DNA of 64,000 bases, from assembly GCA_947172415.1 (NCBI GenBank), contig OX359200.1:7138001-7202000 (forward strand), in the 5' to 3' direction. Shown here piece after piece: positions 23,154-34,860 of this stretch. The notes beneath the pieces are model-generated. The model searched no databases and was not told the DNA's origin. It was given only the letters and a program-made list of their open reading frames with translations. The position numbers and the translations under genes are program-made. Position 1 is the first letter of the stretch. The number at the start of each line of letters is the position of its first letter. The DNA comes from Chondrosia reniformis. Lineage: Eukaryota > Porifera > Demospongiae > Chondrillida > Chondrillidae.

Positions 23154-24797
23154 AAAAGTTGTAGACATCATTCACTTACATAGTTTAGAACACTAATGCA
23201 CAACCTAACATTAAAACTGCTCTTGCATAAAATTTGTTAACTTACTGAAAGACATGTAGCTGATATTGTATTTTAAGTTGTAGCTTGTTTTAAATTGTAA
23301 TTGGTATTAGTGTCATTGCATATATGTATATATGTTGTCAGAGCTCCCAAGATTAGGTTTGAGACCATCTAACATATAACACCACGCAGGTGTGTGAAGT
23401 TAGCATGTACAATACAAAGTTTTTGATAAATAATCGAAGAAGCAACCTGGATCATTAAACAAAGCGAAGCTGGTCTTCAGTTTTCCAATAATCCTAGTCT
23501 GATTGGAAATTAAAGCGCCTTAATGAGTAATATTGGCTTGCTGTTTGGCATAAGCATTGCCATGTTCATTAATATTGGCGACCTGTTGCCTCCTTCAATT
23601 TTTTCTTCCTCAGTTGTTGAATTTTAAAATTTTAATGATCTCACGTGAATGTACATTACAAAGTATAACTGGGATGCCTACCCTATAGCTAAAAAGTTTG
23701 TAGACCATTTAGACATGCATGACCTCTTGAAAATTAAGTTTTGAGGAGTGCATGCGATATATATTGTAACTTGCACTGTATATATATATATATAAAGTAA
23801 ATAAAAAACATTTACAAAAATGATGTTAGAAGTAGGAATGGTAGTGTTCACTAATACATCTGCAAAAAGTATCGAAACAAGACACTGATTATATGATAAG
23901 GCTAATCATACGGAAGTTGCATATATACTGAAATTTAAGTAAATTAACCATACACTTCTGTGTTTGGGCGCACTAACCTTAAGTAGGAATGGTGTGCCCA
24001 AACACAGAAGTGTATGGTTAATTTACTTAAATTTCAGTATATATGCAACTTCCGTATGATTAGCCTTATCATATAATCAGTGTCTTGTTTCGATACTTTT
24101 TGCAGGTGTATTAGTGAACACTACCATTCCTACTTCTAACATCATTTTTGTAAATGTTTTTTATTTACTTGTATTCCCCCTTTTTTCCTCTTAATATTAC
24201 TAGTTTTAAATTGATTTGAAAGTTTTCTTGGCGAAGATCTCAAAATAACGTCTTAGACAAGAGAAATATGCCGAAAACCATGATCTCTTAATTAAAAAAT
24301 GGCGTCCGAGAAGACCACAATTTTCGCTCTTCACAATTAACATGCTTATGGAAACTAATTGAGGAAACCACCATGCAATTGCAAGATTTTTGATCATTTG
24401 TCCTCCTTTTCACGCCCTTATTCAACCAAAATCATCCTCATTTCCACCTCTTAGCAAGCTTACAAAAAACTATATGCCTTATCGACTGTGTTCTGCCGCG
24501 GTGATTGCGCAATGAAAGGGTCTGATTTCATCGGACTAATACACCACCACTCCCATGACTTTACTTATATAAACTAAATCTGGTTGACTGATTTCAGTTG
24601 CATGTCATTATTATTATAGCAGCAGTCATGGAGTGAGTTTGCATCATATTTGTATATATTCTCCAATTTTTGTAGGAACGGTATTCCCCACTTCATCTAG
24701 CTATAGCCAATGTCGTAAATTAAATGGCCGTTCGAGTTGTGTCCGTACAAGGTATAATTGTGGATCCTCCAATCAGTGTACACTAAACTTTCCCGAG
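23154..24797. other. Intergenic region CYLD to PIG-U
   Basis: No coding exon was recognised. The region holds the 376-bp palindrome at 23795-24170, an AT-rich flank with a TA tract at 23778-23792, and the PIG-U promoter in the last few hundred bases. Confidence 0.5.
23795..24170. mobile_element. Near-perfect 376-bp palindrome (foldback element)
   Basis: Two arms of about 174 bp (from aagtaaataaaaaacattta inwards) are almost exactly complementary and are separated by a short spacer around 23969-23996, which itself contains a partial repeat of aagtaggaatggt from the arm. No coding capacity. It is most likely a recently inserted foldback MITE. If transcribed it would make a long perfect hairpin RNA, a possible small-RNA source. 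Confidence 0.9.
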
Positions 24798-26352
24798 ATG
24801 ACAGAACAGTTCCGCGTGTTTAGTTTTCCGTATATTGCAACAATCGCAACAGCTCTACGCGTAATCTTCTTTGCACTAGGTGCTACGGAAAGATTGGAAA
24901 AGAGAATTGAACTGTCTACCGCTGTAAACCAGTGGTCCAGACGTGAGTAGTTAGGTGAACCATAGATATTATAATATTATAATGGATGAACAGAAGATAT
25001 GGTAGCAATAGTATAAGGTATTCCTTGGCTAATTATATGTTTGCTGGCAAACAATAATAATAATGCGTTCCAGTGATTGTATTGCTTATCATCGCAGCCT
25101 GGCCAAGTGCAATTAATTCCCTTACTTCATTAATATTATAATAATATATTGGTTGCCTGTGATGATATATTGGTTGCCTGTGATGATATATTGTATAAAG
25201 GATGTATTGATTTGCTGTATTATATCTGCTAGTAAGAGAAGGTGTGCATCTATTGGAGAATGGCTATTCCCCTTATGATGGAGATATATGTCACGAGGTA
25301 CTGCTCAGCTGTAATATATATTACGTAATCTCTCCTCCACTAAATGACATGCAATTCTCATACCTCCAGCCCCCTCTGGTTTTGTATTACTTCAAACTGG
25401 TCCTCTCTTTTGGACAGTGGTCAGTATATGTTCATTATATAGTAAGTGAAGTCTAGTATATGTACATTATATAGTAAGTGAAGTTTAGTATATATACATT
25501 ATATAGTAAGTGAAGTTTAGTATATGTTCACTATATAGTATGTGAAGTTTAGTATATGTACATTATATAGTAAGTGAAGTCTAGAATATATACGTTATAT
25601 AGTAAGTGAAGTTTAGTATATATACATTATATATGTTCATAGTATGTGAAGTGAATAATTATATTATGATGGATGGCAGAGTACCAGATGATGTAGTAGT
25701 TACCTCTCTAATGTACTATTTTATTAAATCTTTATATCCATGGGTTACTGTTTTGATGTCAACCTCTCAATGCTGTAGATGGTAGATTTATTGATAGCCT
25801 ATTCAATATGGAGGTTTGTGGATTGTCTACACAGAAATATGGTGAGCATGTGCTACATAAGAGAACAAAGATGACGTGCAAGTTGACATACTAATCCTGC
25901 TTGTTAGTATGGTTGCAATGTTGTGAAGGCGTTATTGTATATCAAATGAAGTGTACTCATGATGGTGACATATAGAGTGGATTTAGGGGATTTCCCCATA
26001 GCTGTCCCACCTCCTGATTGGCTGCAGGTTATATCACAGGCTGAGGAAAGAGCACATTATGGAAAGGGGAGTGACCAGATATTGATCAAACTGGACAAGA
26101 GGCTACCAGACATTACAGCTGCACTGTAAGTGCACAATAATGTACATACCCCAGAATTAAGAGAGATTACAATAAACATGTCCATGGTTCTCCTTCCATC
26201 AGGTATCTCTTGAATCCTCTGACCATCCTCACTACTTGCAGTCTCTCCACAGTCCACCTCAACACGTTGTTTATAGCACTTTTCCTCTCCTCCAGTGGAC
26301 AAGGTGAGCACCCAGTACGGATGGATAGGGCAAATGATATGTTTATATCCTG

Positions 26353-26398
<46 letters not shown>

Positions 26399-28513
26399 TG
26401 TGTGTGGGTGTGTGGGTAACTTCCTGTATGCTCTTCATGGATTACTTCCTGTGCACATAGGTAACTTCCTGTACATTCTGTAGGTAACTTCCTGTGTGCC
26501 TCCCTGTTCCTGGCAGTCTCGAGCTACCTCTCATTCTATCCGGCAATGCTGCTGGTTCCACTAGTAGTATTGGCATTTCAGGTATGTGCCACACCTTAAA
26601 TTACAGGCCACACCCCTTTATATGTCACGCCCACTTTTACCTGCCACACCTCTTCTTCTCATAGGATACTCTTGCATCATTACTTAAAGTACTGTTCGGA
26701 TTTACTGTTTCCATATTTGGACTGCTGGCTATATCGTACCTCATTACGGGATCAGTTGAGTATATGAGTGCCACCTACGAGACAATGTGAGACTTTAGTA
26801 TGTGTGTGGGGGTGGGAGTGGGGGTGGGAGTATGAAGCATTGAATGGATACTCATATGATGTACATATACAACCTGCAGCTGTCATATGTCATATGTGCT
26901 AGTGTCATGTTTCGGTTTTGCTTCCAGTTTGCTAGCTTCAGATTTGACACCGAACTTTGGACTGTTCTGGTACTTTTTCACTGAAATGTTTGACCACTTT
27001 AGAAGTCTCTTCCTAAGTGTGTTACAGATCAATGCTTTCATCATGGCTATACCTCTCACCATCAGATTGTAGTGAGTCACTGTTGAATGAAGTGTATGTA
27101 TATTATCTATACCAAGGATTCACAGAAGATCAAGATAAAGAAAAGACAAAGACTCCCAGGATCACTGATGAAGGGTGAAATTCCCAGAAACGGCTGTCTG
27201 ACCCATTGGAGAAGAAGATGAAAGAAGGGAAAGAAGGAAGAAAAGACTCCTGTATCCTCATCCAAAAGCTCTCTTCAGGTTTAGTTCCCCTATAGGCTCT
27301 TTTACAGAATAGGCATATAGCATGTAGGAAAATGGTATCTTAGATTTTTCATATATTTTCTATACAGACATTTATTCATTCACTAACTCATGAATATCTT
27401 TAAGCTCATCAACTTAAGTTTAATATAGTCTTCCTTCTGTAGTGAAAAGCCATTGTTTGTCTGTTACCTGTTGGTGTCGCTGATATCTATTTACAAGTCC
27501 TATCCGTGTCTGGGGGATGTCCTTCTGCCAATAGCACTGCTACCGCTCTGGGGTCACCTGTACAGAAGTGAGTGGGTGGAACCAGTTGGAACCAAACTGG
27601 TTCACATGAAGTCTTTATCATTTCATGTGTTTTGAAATAGATAAACTTTTGAACAGTTTCCTTCCATTCTGATTGGCCAGTTGGGCTACCTAAAAGGCTC
27701 CAGTTTTTCAAACATTAATTAAAATGCCATTTTTATCTTGTTAGTTACATTCAGTCCTCTTTCACATACATTACCTCATTATGGCTCTTAATTCCATCTA
27801 CATTAAGTGGGCGTGGCTAATCTGTGGTTTCCTCCCACCTTCCACTAGATATGAGGTTTACACTTGCTGTGCTGGTGATGTTTGTGATTGCCATTATTAT
27901 TGGACCTGTATTCTACCATCTCTGGACCTCCACTGGCAGTATCAACTCAAACTTCTTCTTTGCCATGACATTAGTGTATTCACTATCCCAGGTAGGTCTG
28001 GCTGTGGGAGACTGGTAGATGTAGATACAGTGTGGTCTGGCTGTGGGAGACTGGTAGATGTAGATACAGTGTGGTCTGGCTGTGGGAGACTGGTAGATGT
28101 AGATACAGTGTGGTCTGGCTGTGGGAGACAGGTAGATGTAGATACAGTGTGGTCTGGCTGTGGGAGACTGGTAGATGTAGATACAGTGTGGTCTGGCTGT
28201 GGGAGACTGGTAGATGTAGATACAGTGTGGTCTGGCTGTGGGAGACTGGTAGATGTAGATATAGTGTGGTCTGGCTGTGGGAGACTGGTAGATGTATGTA
28301 TAAAGATACAATATGGTCTATGCAGTTGTTGGAAGATAATTTTACTATGTGCCCTCTCAATATTAAAATTGTTGGATTTACAAATTTATCTTTTCACAGA
28401 TATTTCTTGTCAGTGACTTGATCCATTCAGAACTGGTGTATCAGTACGATTTGAAGCACGGTTGGCCTAGAGCAGATAAAGAGGGGAACCACATTAAACT
28501 AAAACTCACTTAA
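24798..28513 (+). CDS. PIGU: PIG-U, GPI transamidase complex subunit
   Basis: Twelve exons: 24798-24942, 25233-25297, 25370-25441, 25779-25841, 26028-26125, 26203-26303, 26484-26581, 26665-26786, 26928-27071, 27443-27567, 27849-27991, 28400-28513, giving 429 residues (human 435). Recognisable stretches are ENGYSPYDGDICHE after the first helix, YLLNPLTILTTCS, LASDLTPNFGLFWYFFTEMF (hallmark of PIG-U), YEKPLFVCYLLVSLISIYKSYP and GSINSNFFFAMTLVYS. It is a polytopic ER membrane protein that helps the transamidase attach preassembled GPI anchors to proteins. All splice sites are GT-AG with consistent phases. Exon 3 ends inside a 32-bp tandem repeat that also copies its 5' splice site. The last intron starts with a 39-bp minisatellite. 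A dispersed repeat lies in intron 9. Confidence 0.95.
25428..25660 (+). repeat. 32-bp minisatellite spanning the PIG-U exon 3 / intron 3 donor
   Basis: The unit includes the last codons of exon 3 plus the donor (ttatataGTAAGTgaag). GTAAGT or GTATGT recurs at 25442, 25474, 25506, 25538, 25570 and 25602, exactly 32 bp apart. Only the first keeps the reading frame, because 32 is not a multiple of three. Confidence 0.9.
26351..26416. repeat. (TG)n microsatellite
   Basis: An almost pure TG dinucleotide tract, followed by a threefold echo of gtaacttcctgt up to the next PIG-U exon at 26484. The echo resembles the start of that exon (GTAACTTCCTGTGTG), so part of the acceptor region has been duplicated. 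Confidence 0.9.
27110..27365 (-). repeat. Dispersed repeat family A, minus-oriented copy in PIG-U intron 9
   Basis: It carries agaagatcaagataaag, gactcccaggatcactgatgaagggtg and agaataggcatatagcatgtaggaaaat. The same sequence in inverse orientation makes up 58345-58610. Partial copies are at 47065-47165, 56730-56870, 60535-60670 and 62150-62215. It is non-coding and probably a SINE or MITE family. Exact ends were not determined. Confidence 0.8.
27993..28300 (+). repeat. 39-bp minisatellite at PIG-U last intron donor
   Basis: About eight copies of a 39-bp unit beginning gtctggctgtgggagactgg start three to four bases after the donor at 27992. As 39 is a multiple of three, all frames remain open and give repetitive non-genuine frames on both strands. 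Confidence 0.92.
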
Positions 28514-28998
28514 TTAGTTTCTTTCCAGCTCATTTCACATTTGATGAATCTATAATAAACTAGTTGTAATACTTTGCAATGTTTAATTTGCCACCACATA
28601 CGTACTATGCATGGAGACAGTCTTAATCGAACCATCACATGAAACTTTCATTGATCAAGTGTAGCACATTAAAAACTTGCAGCTTTATGAAAAGATTTAC
28701 AAGTCACTGCATGCATCCTATATACTCTTGTGCCCAAGAGCTTTGAATAGATCTACGTAGATTCTATACATATAAGAACAATGTATTATCTTTATAATAG
28801 CAGTAAAATAATAGCAAATTTAAATGACACAACCATGATAAAATAAACTGATTATGAGTTTGACAACTTAAATTGTACAGAACACAAATAGCAAATACAA
28901 ATTATATACAGTGCATGATATGATGGAAACATCTAAATTAATTAACAGCTAGAAAATAAAAGTACCATTGCTCTAAATCTAATGCTACCAGTACAAGG
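28514..28998. other. Tail-to-tail spacer PIG-U / TMEM143
   Basis: AT-rich, with AATAAA-like signals on both strands. No coding exon or structural motif was recognised. Confidence 0.6.
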
Positions 28999-30672
28999 TT
29001 ACACCCATGAAATTGGTCTCTCCTCTGAAACTGTTTCATCAGGAGGTTCCGCATCCATGGCCTGACTGTCCCTCACCAGCGACACTCCACTCCAGGACAG
29101 AAGGGGACGGGGAAGAATCTTTAGCGCCTCAGACATTGCCAGAGCCACCATTCTTCCATCAGCCTGAACCTGACAAAGACCAGCCTCCTCCAAGCTCCTG
29201 ATTGCATCTCTGTGATCCAAGTGGATGTCTACTCCAAAGGACCTCTTAAGCCAGTCCTCCACAGTTGTCTTCAGTGTCTCTTCTGTGTGATACTGCGGTG
29301 GACCCTCTGTATGTGTGGTGCCTGGGACACCAGTTCGATTGGGAGCCGCTAGCAGGAAGGTGTAGGCCAGGAGCATCTCTTTAAACTCTTCGTCTTGAGC
29401 TCGATCTGATAACAAAGTCAGTACCCCACGATTGTGAGCTATGGACTTGTAAAAGAGAAATTGTGAGAGGTTGGCTAGGTAGAGATTACGTTTGGCAGAG
29501 TATCGCAGCCAAGTGTGGAAACAGAACAGACCCAACAGTGCCATCACAGCCACTGAATAATGAAGGTTTACATAAGCCACCGTAGCTAGCATCTTTACAC
29601 TAGCACTGAGTGTCAGCAAGCCAGCAGAGGCAAAGATGAGTGTGTTGTCTTGCCGGGACATTTTTATCTTTCCTCCAGGAAGAAGGTGCTCCAGCTGGTT
29701 ACAAGGGACATCCTTGAATATTTTGAGTGCCAGTTTAGTGCTTCCCTTTCTCCTGAGGGCAATCATCACTCTTGTGAAACTTGCAGAGTTAGAACCCTTA
29801 GATTTGAGACCAACACGGTTTCTTATTCTGTCCAGAAGTCTTTTCGAGGCAATGGATCCTCTTCCTCTTGTCCACAGTCTAAGAATGTCATACTGCTTGG
29901 CATCTACATCCACCCTCACCCCTTCAGTGGTGTCGTGTTCTCGGACAACGTCAAGGAACTCGCTGGCAGGAAGAGGAAGGTAGTTGGCCAGAGTCACAAT
30001 CTCTTCAATCTTTTTCAAGAGCCAATATTCATTATCAAACAGCTGCTGTCTGGAGAGACTGTGCGTCTTGACTGTGTCCTTGTCTGGATCCAGGTGGTCG
30101 TAGAGGGACTACAGGAAGTGGCCACCAAACATTACATAATAATGAATCTACAGATACTTGAACAGAGCTATTCACTAAACTTGAATACTACTAGAGATCT
30201 CTTTACCAATCAGTTGATTTTAGGTCTAAACAAGTTACTTTAGATATGGTGAAATAGCCTCTGCCTAAGAGGTTTTCAAGTTATTAAATCAAAGGATTAT
30301 GATTCTTACTTTCATTTCGTCCAAGTGCTTGTAGAACTTTTGGTAAATGTACGCATCCACCGTCGCCGCAAACTCCGGAAATATGGCGGATTCATCTCTC
30401 GTGAGGAGCTTGTTGTCTTCCAGTATCTTACGTACTAAGGCACGACGAGTGATGGGAATGTAGCGATCACTGCTACTCAGCTGCGTGGAAGCTATGTCGG
30501 CAGCGGTTGTTGATTGCCTCAGCGTAGGCGGGTCTGGAGACTCGGTCTGTCTCGACGCAACAGAAACTACTTTTCGGATAAACAGTAAAGTGGCGACATT
30601 CCTTTGTCGAGGAATGACGGAACATATTCTTCCAGCGACCATCTTGTTATAGGGTATTCCCCGGACAGCCAT
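28999..30672 (-). CDS. TMEM143: TMEM143-like mitochondrial membrane protein (DUF3754)
   Basis: Two exons on the minus strand, 30672-30310 and 30108-28999, giving 490 residues (human TMEM143 459). The start at 30672 was chosen because it begins a basic, Arg-rich presequence-like stretch (MAVRGIPYNKMVAGR) suited to mitochondrial import. An in-frame upstream Met at 30741 would overlap the divergent gene. The DUF3754 signature appears as FKDVPCNQLEHLLPGGKIKM followed by two hydrophobic helices (LIFASAGLLTLSASVKMLATV and VAVMALLGLFCFHTWL). The N-terminal part (ERYIPITRR-like, FAATVDAYIYQKFYKHLD) and the C-terminal AGLCQVQADGRM fit the family. Molecular function is unknown, and human TMEM143 is reported as mitochondrial. 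Confidence 0.9.
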
Positions 30673-30710
30673 CTTAATCTTCTTTCTAGTGTACCTTGGC
30701 AACAGAAAAT
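30673..30710. promoter_or_regulatory. 38-bp bidirectional start region TMEM143 / DYNLRB1
   Basis: Only 38 bases separate the two divergent start codons. Core promoter elements must therefore lie inside the transcribed regions or the first exon or intron of the partner. No TATA box is visible, which fits housekeeping bidirectional promoters. Confidence 0.65.
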
Positions 30711-31707
30711 ATGGTGAGTAATATTTGATAGATCCACACAACGAGCAATCAGTTCACATCATTATTCATTTCTCTTAAGTCTGAAGTAGAAGAAACGCTA
30801 AAGAGAATCCAATCCCACAAAGGAGTGATTGGCGTCATAGTTGTAAACCAGGAGGGTAAGTGTATTATTCTTGTCTCGTCTAATTCCAATAAAGAGTTTT
30901 GTAACTAGGTCACTGTTGAAGGGTTTAAAGATTTGATAAAACGTCAACAAAGAATTTTATATTTCGTTGTGGAAACCTTATATAGTATTCCATTTTAATA
31001 TTAAAGGATCTTCCCCATACTCTAGGTATTCCCATTAGGACGACTATGGACAATGCTACTACAGTGACCTATGCAGGCTTGATTCACCAGTTGACCTCAA
31101 AGGCCAAGTGCACTGTCAGAGACATAGATCCTCAGGTCAGTGGGTCTACTCTACGTTCTCTACATACTCATAACATACTGTATTACTGTATGTTGAATGT
31201 ATTATACATGTATTTGCATATGAGTATTCTAAATGCCATTACAAATGGAACCTCAAAAATGTATACTCATGGGGAGACAGCCATTAACTAGGGAGACAGC
31301 CACTTTGGGTGGTCATTGTAGTTTAGTTACAGCATCATTGGATTATTATCTCTCCAGTTTTATAGCTCCTGCACCACAACTGTTTAGTTTTAGCCATAAA
31401 TGTCATGTACATGCCTGTCTACTCAATCTGATTTAGAACGACCTTACATTTCTGAGAATTAGAACGAAAAAACATGAAATCATGATAGCCCCTGGTAAGC
31501 CCCATTATGGAAGTGTTATAATCCTTATTCTTTGTATCTATGTATGTACATATGTAGGTAGGTACAGCCTCATTGTAGAGAGTCATGTTTTAGCTCATTC
31601 ACTAGTACACCGAAAGTGTTGATCTTCATGTACTGCTCTTCTTCTCCTCCACCTCTGCAGATAAGGACTACCTTCTCATTGTGGTACAGAACCCAAGTGC
31701 AGTCTAG
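30711..31707 (+). CDS. DYNLRB1: Dynein light chain roadblock (LC7)
   Basis: Five coding exons: 30711-30713 (only the ATG), 30780-30855, 31026-31135, 31437-31494, 31661-31707, giving 97 residues, against 96 in human. The sequence is highly conserved: [19 protein letters not shown], then [36 protein letters not shown] and [15 protein letters not shown]. The roadblock fold dimerises and binds the dynein intermediate chain in cytoplasmic and ciliary dynein. An exon coding only for the initiator Met is unusual but all phases agree. The start codon is immediately followed by the donor GTGAGT. Confidence 0.97.
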
Positions 31708-32081
31708 ACCTGACTGTGTAGTAATCTTTGGAACTTGATATTCTTCAGATTATCATGTCATATGTATACTTGTACTATTTATGTTATATTTCAGTCAGTG
31801 CAGTCATATAACAGTGATCTACCAGTTATAATACTGAAGTATAGCATACACATACTAATACATTGCATGCCGTTTATAATTGGACGAAGCACCTGTGCAA
31901 ATACTATGATGAAAAAGTGAATAGCATATTGCATGTGTTGGCATGGACATGGATGTTGTAAGAGTTTAAAGAAAAATAAAAAAGTTCTAAATTACACCTA
32001 ATCTCTCCCATGATCCATTCACAAAAGACTTGTATATTCCCTTTCCCAGTAGTTTGATGTATTATGAGCAAAGTTCAAAGT
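31708..32081. other. Spacer between DYNLRB1 and Asp-box gene 1
   Basis: Tail-to-tail spacer. AATAAA-type signals are at about 31975. No exon was seen. Confidence 0.5.
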
Positions 32082-33458
32082 TCATTTCCCCTTGATCCAA
32101 TCTTCCATAAACTTGACATACTTGATAGTCTCCCTGTTGTAGGTGTAAGTTACGTGGATGTACCCGTCAGAGGTCTGAAGGATGCAGGGATAGCTGTACT
32201 CTGGTCCAGAGCCTGTCTCAAGGTCACGATAATGTGGCCACGTCTTGCCACCATCCTCGGAGAGAGATACTCTAATTGGGTGGCGATCGTGTGTGGTGGG
32301 GTTATATACTAGAACTACATGTCGGTTCATGAGGACACGAGCTTGTATTGCAGCATTGTTGTTTGGGAACTTTGTTGGCTCAGGTTTGGACCAGGTACCT
32401 CCATCGTCACTGGAGACAGCTTGGTAGATGTGCTCTGCTCTCCGGTCTCTGAAGAAGGCAATCAAATTCTTGTTGTTTGGTGTAGGTCGGAAGATGCTGG
32501 GTTGAACCAGATCATCAGAGTCCTTAATGTCCGTCTCTTTCCACTGAAAGCCATTTGATGTGATTTGGGTAGCTGCATAGTTGGGGCTGGCTGTATGAGG
32601 GAGAAAGAGAAGTAATGATAAAGATGACCTCTTTCTGAAGAAAAAAACTAATTTACATCTAAAGTGTCATACTTGCATAATACATTGGAAGGAGCCAGTC
32701 TCCATCCAGTTTGATGACCATCCTATTTCTATCAAAGGATCCATCCTTATGAAATAATTCCCATGGAGTTGTCCAAGATTTTCCCAAATTGGTTGAATTG
32801 AGGGTCCATATCTTTGCCTTTTCTTCAGCAGTTGGCAATCTGGCAATGCCACTGGCTGGCTGTTGAGTGTGATAGAGATGAAGCATTTTGCCTTTAGCAT
32901 CATAAAATAAAACTGGATTCTGATTGGAGTAGTCTTTCCTCTGTGAAAGGACTGCAGCTCTACTCCACTGGTCCGTTCCATTGGGAAGACGAGAGAGGAC
33001 AATGGCGACATCACTCTCCCCCTCTGCAGTTCCACTGAACCAGGCCAAGACCAGGTCTCCATTGGGAAGCAGCTCAATGAAGGAGGCGTGGTTGCTCTTA
33101 AAGGGAGGGATCATATAGGCTTCGTACCTCCCATCTCCAGTTGGCCTCACTTTGCCTAGCAAGATCAAAAGGGGGATTACCATAGTACATGAGATGCAGT
33201 AGAAGAGGAGGAAAGGTTTTACTTGTAACATTGACTAAGCCATATAACCATAAAGACATTAGCTATATTGCACAAATCTTTTATTGTCATCATATTTATA
33301 GCATTCTGTATACAGTTTATATGTATATCTGTACCATCATATGTTTCATCTGGTTCCACACTTCCATTTTCTGACAGTCCTGTCTGCGAGGCAGCTATGG
33401 TAGCTTCAAATAAGTTTAAAATGAGCAGCAAGTACAAACAGCCACACCCATGAGCCAT
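32082..33458 (-). CDS. Secreted Asp-box (BNR, sialidase-like) protein, copy 1
   Basis: Three minus-strand exons, 33458-33335, 33155-32673 and 32590-32082, giving 371 residues. A signal peptide (MAHGCGCLYLLLILNLFEATIAAS) is followed by a beta-propeller of the BNR/sialidase-2 type. Asp-box motifs are visible as SSDDGGTWSKP, SEDGGKTWP and the variant NSTNLGKSWT. The PNGDLVLAWFSG and YSYPCILQTSDGYIHVTYTY strands are typical. In true sialidases the first catalytic Arg lies in an F/YRIP motif; here the corresponding place reads YMIPPF, so sialic-acid hydrolysis is not assured. It could be an exo-glycosidase or lyase-like relative acting outside the cell. A near-identical paralogue lies at 40963-42917. 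Confidence 0.88.
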
Positions 33459-34555
33459 ATTTAATGATATTCATAGTGGGGATGTCCCTGCTTGTTAAAC
33501 ATACATTATGTGCATGACAACTCAAGCATTCAAAAACTTTATTAGCTTTCAGTTTGTTTTTCAGTATAATACAATAAAAGAACGTGTAGCACGGTAGAAC
33601 ACTGCCAACTAGCTAAAACAAGGGTAATGATAAACTGAAATAAGATTAAGATTGTTAGTTAACAAAGTTAGTAGCATTATAAAAAAATTCACAAGCTATA
33701 AAATGGTCTGTAACCCAGTGATAATTATATATATAACAACATGTACATACACTGATCGCGAGGATATACTTATGTAAGACACATGAAATAGTGGATAAAA
33801 AAGGAAACTTTTTGACAATATAATATAAAAATTATAGTAAAGTTTTTATTCAAAATTATTGTCACTGTTAAGTTATAACTTGGAAGCATGATCCATATGC
33901 TCTGCAAGGAAACACGTTCTTTGCATCCAGCATTTTCAGTCCATTTTCATGAAATTAAAATCAATCTGTACAGAATAGAAAAATCAAACTTTATACATAC
34001 ATTCATACAGCTAAATGTATTACAAAATGGTAATTGTAGGTCCGATATAATGACTAAGTTTTCAAAATTACAGGCATGGAATAACAAGCCCATATAGAGG
34101 ACAGCTATAGCTCAAGTCAATTGGCTGCAAGTCAGTAGACTGTCTAGACTGTCATGAAGGTTTGAATAGTATTTAAAATGTCCCAAACATGAGTTATAAT
34201 AATTCTATATATCAAGACAAAAGTCTTAGATATCCATGGCCAGCGGCAGAGTACATGAAGAATGCCACATATATATCAAAAATATATGACTGCATATAGG
34301 CTAACATGGTCTGTTTTGCAGATGGTTTCTACCAACTTACTACTGTCATTGCTCCACTTAGTTTAACAGCTTTCCAGTGAGTTTCAATTAGTTCCATTGC
34401 TCATGTGTCCATACACTGCAGCCTTTAAGTAGGGACCATTTTATGAACTGTAGTAGGGAGAGAAATTAAACATGCTTATATAAAAAATAACAGGATTATA
34501 ATTAACAAATCTGGATCTGAACTCACTGAGAATTAGAGTAGTGCATTACTGCGTA
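33459..34555. other. Intergenic AT-rich stretch upstream of Asp-box gene 1
   Basis: No coding exon was recognised on either strand. The first 90 bp are nearly identical to the sequence upstream of the second copy (after 42917), so the duplication includes the proximal promoter. Confidence 0.5.
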
Positions 34556-34860
34556 CTCCTCTTAGCATCAACTTTACCATGGAAAAGTTGACCCCGGGGC
34601 ACACCACGCGGAGGTGGGAGTACATCGTGCCCCCCACTCCGCCCAGTAGTGCTCCACGTTCCCAGCTAGGAGGGGAGGAAGATGCGCGGGAACGGCTCGG
34701 CGTACCTAGCCGCCCTGTGACCAGTTACTAGATCAAGGTACAAATGCTACGTGTACAATGACCCGACCCTGGCGGACCTCAAACCTTCTTCATTGAGAAT
34801 CATGACACACCGGCGTAGCACCAGAGAACAGTGCGTCACTTTACCTCAAATCAGACCTGC
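34556..34860. other. GC-rich block at left edge of repeat region
   Basis: This island of raised GC content within AT-rich surroundings (gaccccggggcacaccacgc and following) matches no RNA gene I recognise. A second such block lies at 38285-38590. They bracket the tandem-repeat region and might be the ends of one large element or exons of a non-coding transcript. This is inference. Confidence 0.35.

Noticed and set aside
22749-23196. Antisense and shifted frames (Arg/Ser/Thr, His/Asp/Gln, Ile/Leu/Val repeats) across the CYLD tail
   Set aside because: Shadows of the in-frame repeat encoding the CYLD C-terminus.
24633-24797. N-terminal extension of PIG-U from 24633
   Set aside because: The frame starts at GTG, has no homology to PIG-U, and the ATG at 24798 gives a protein of the expected length.
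25984-25998. Perfect kB-like word ggggatttcccc in a PIG-U intron
   Set aside because: Intron position of a housekeeping gene and expected chance frequency make function unlikely.
27781-28421. Long repetitive frames on both strands across the 39-bp repeat
   Set aside because: They exist only because the repeat period is a multiple of three. The region is the last intron of PIG-U.
34556-34860. Possible rRNA or snRNA gene in the GC-rich block
   Set aside because: No recognisable 5S, U-snRNA or rRNA core sequence could be seen.
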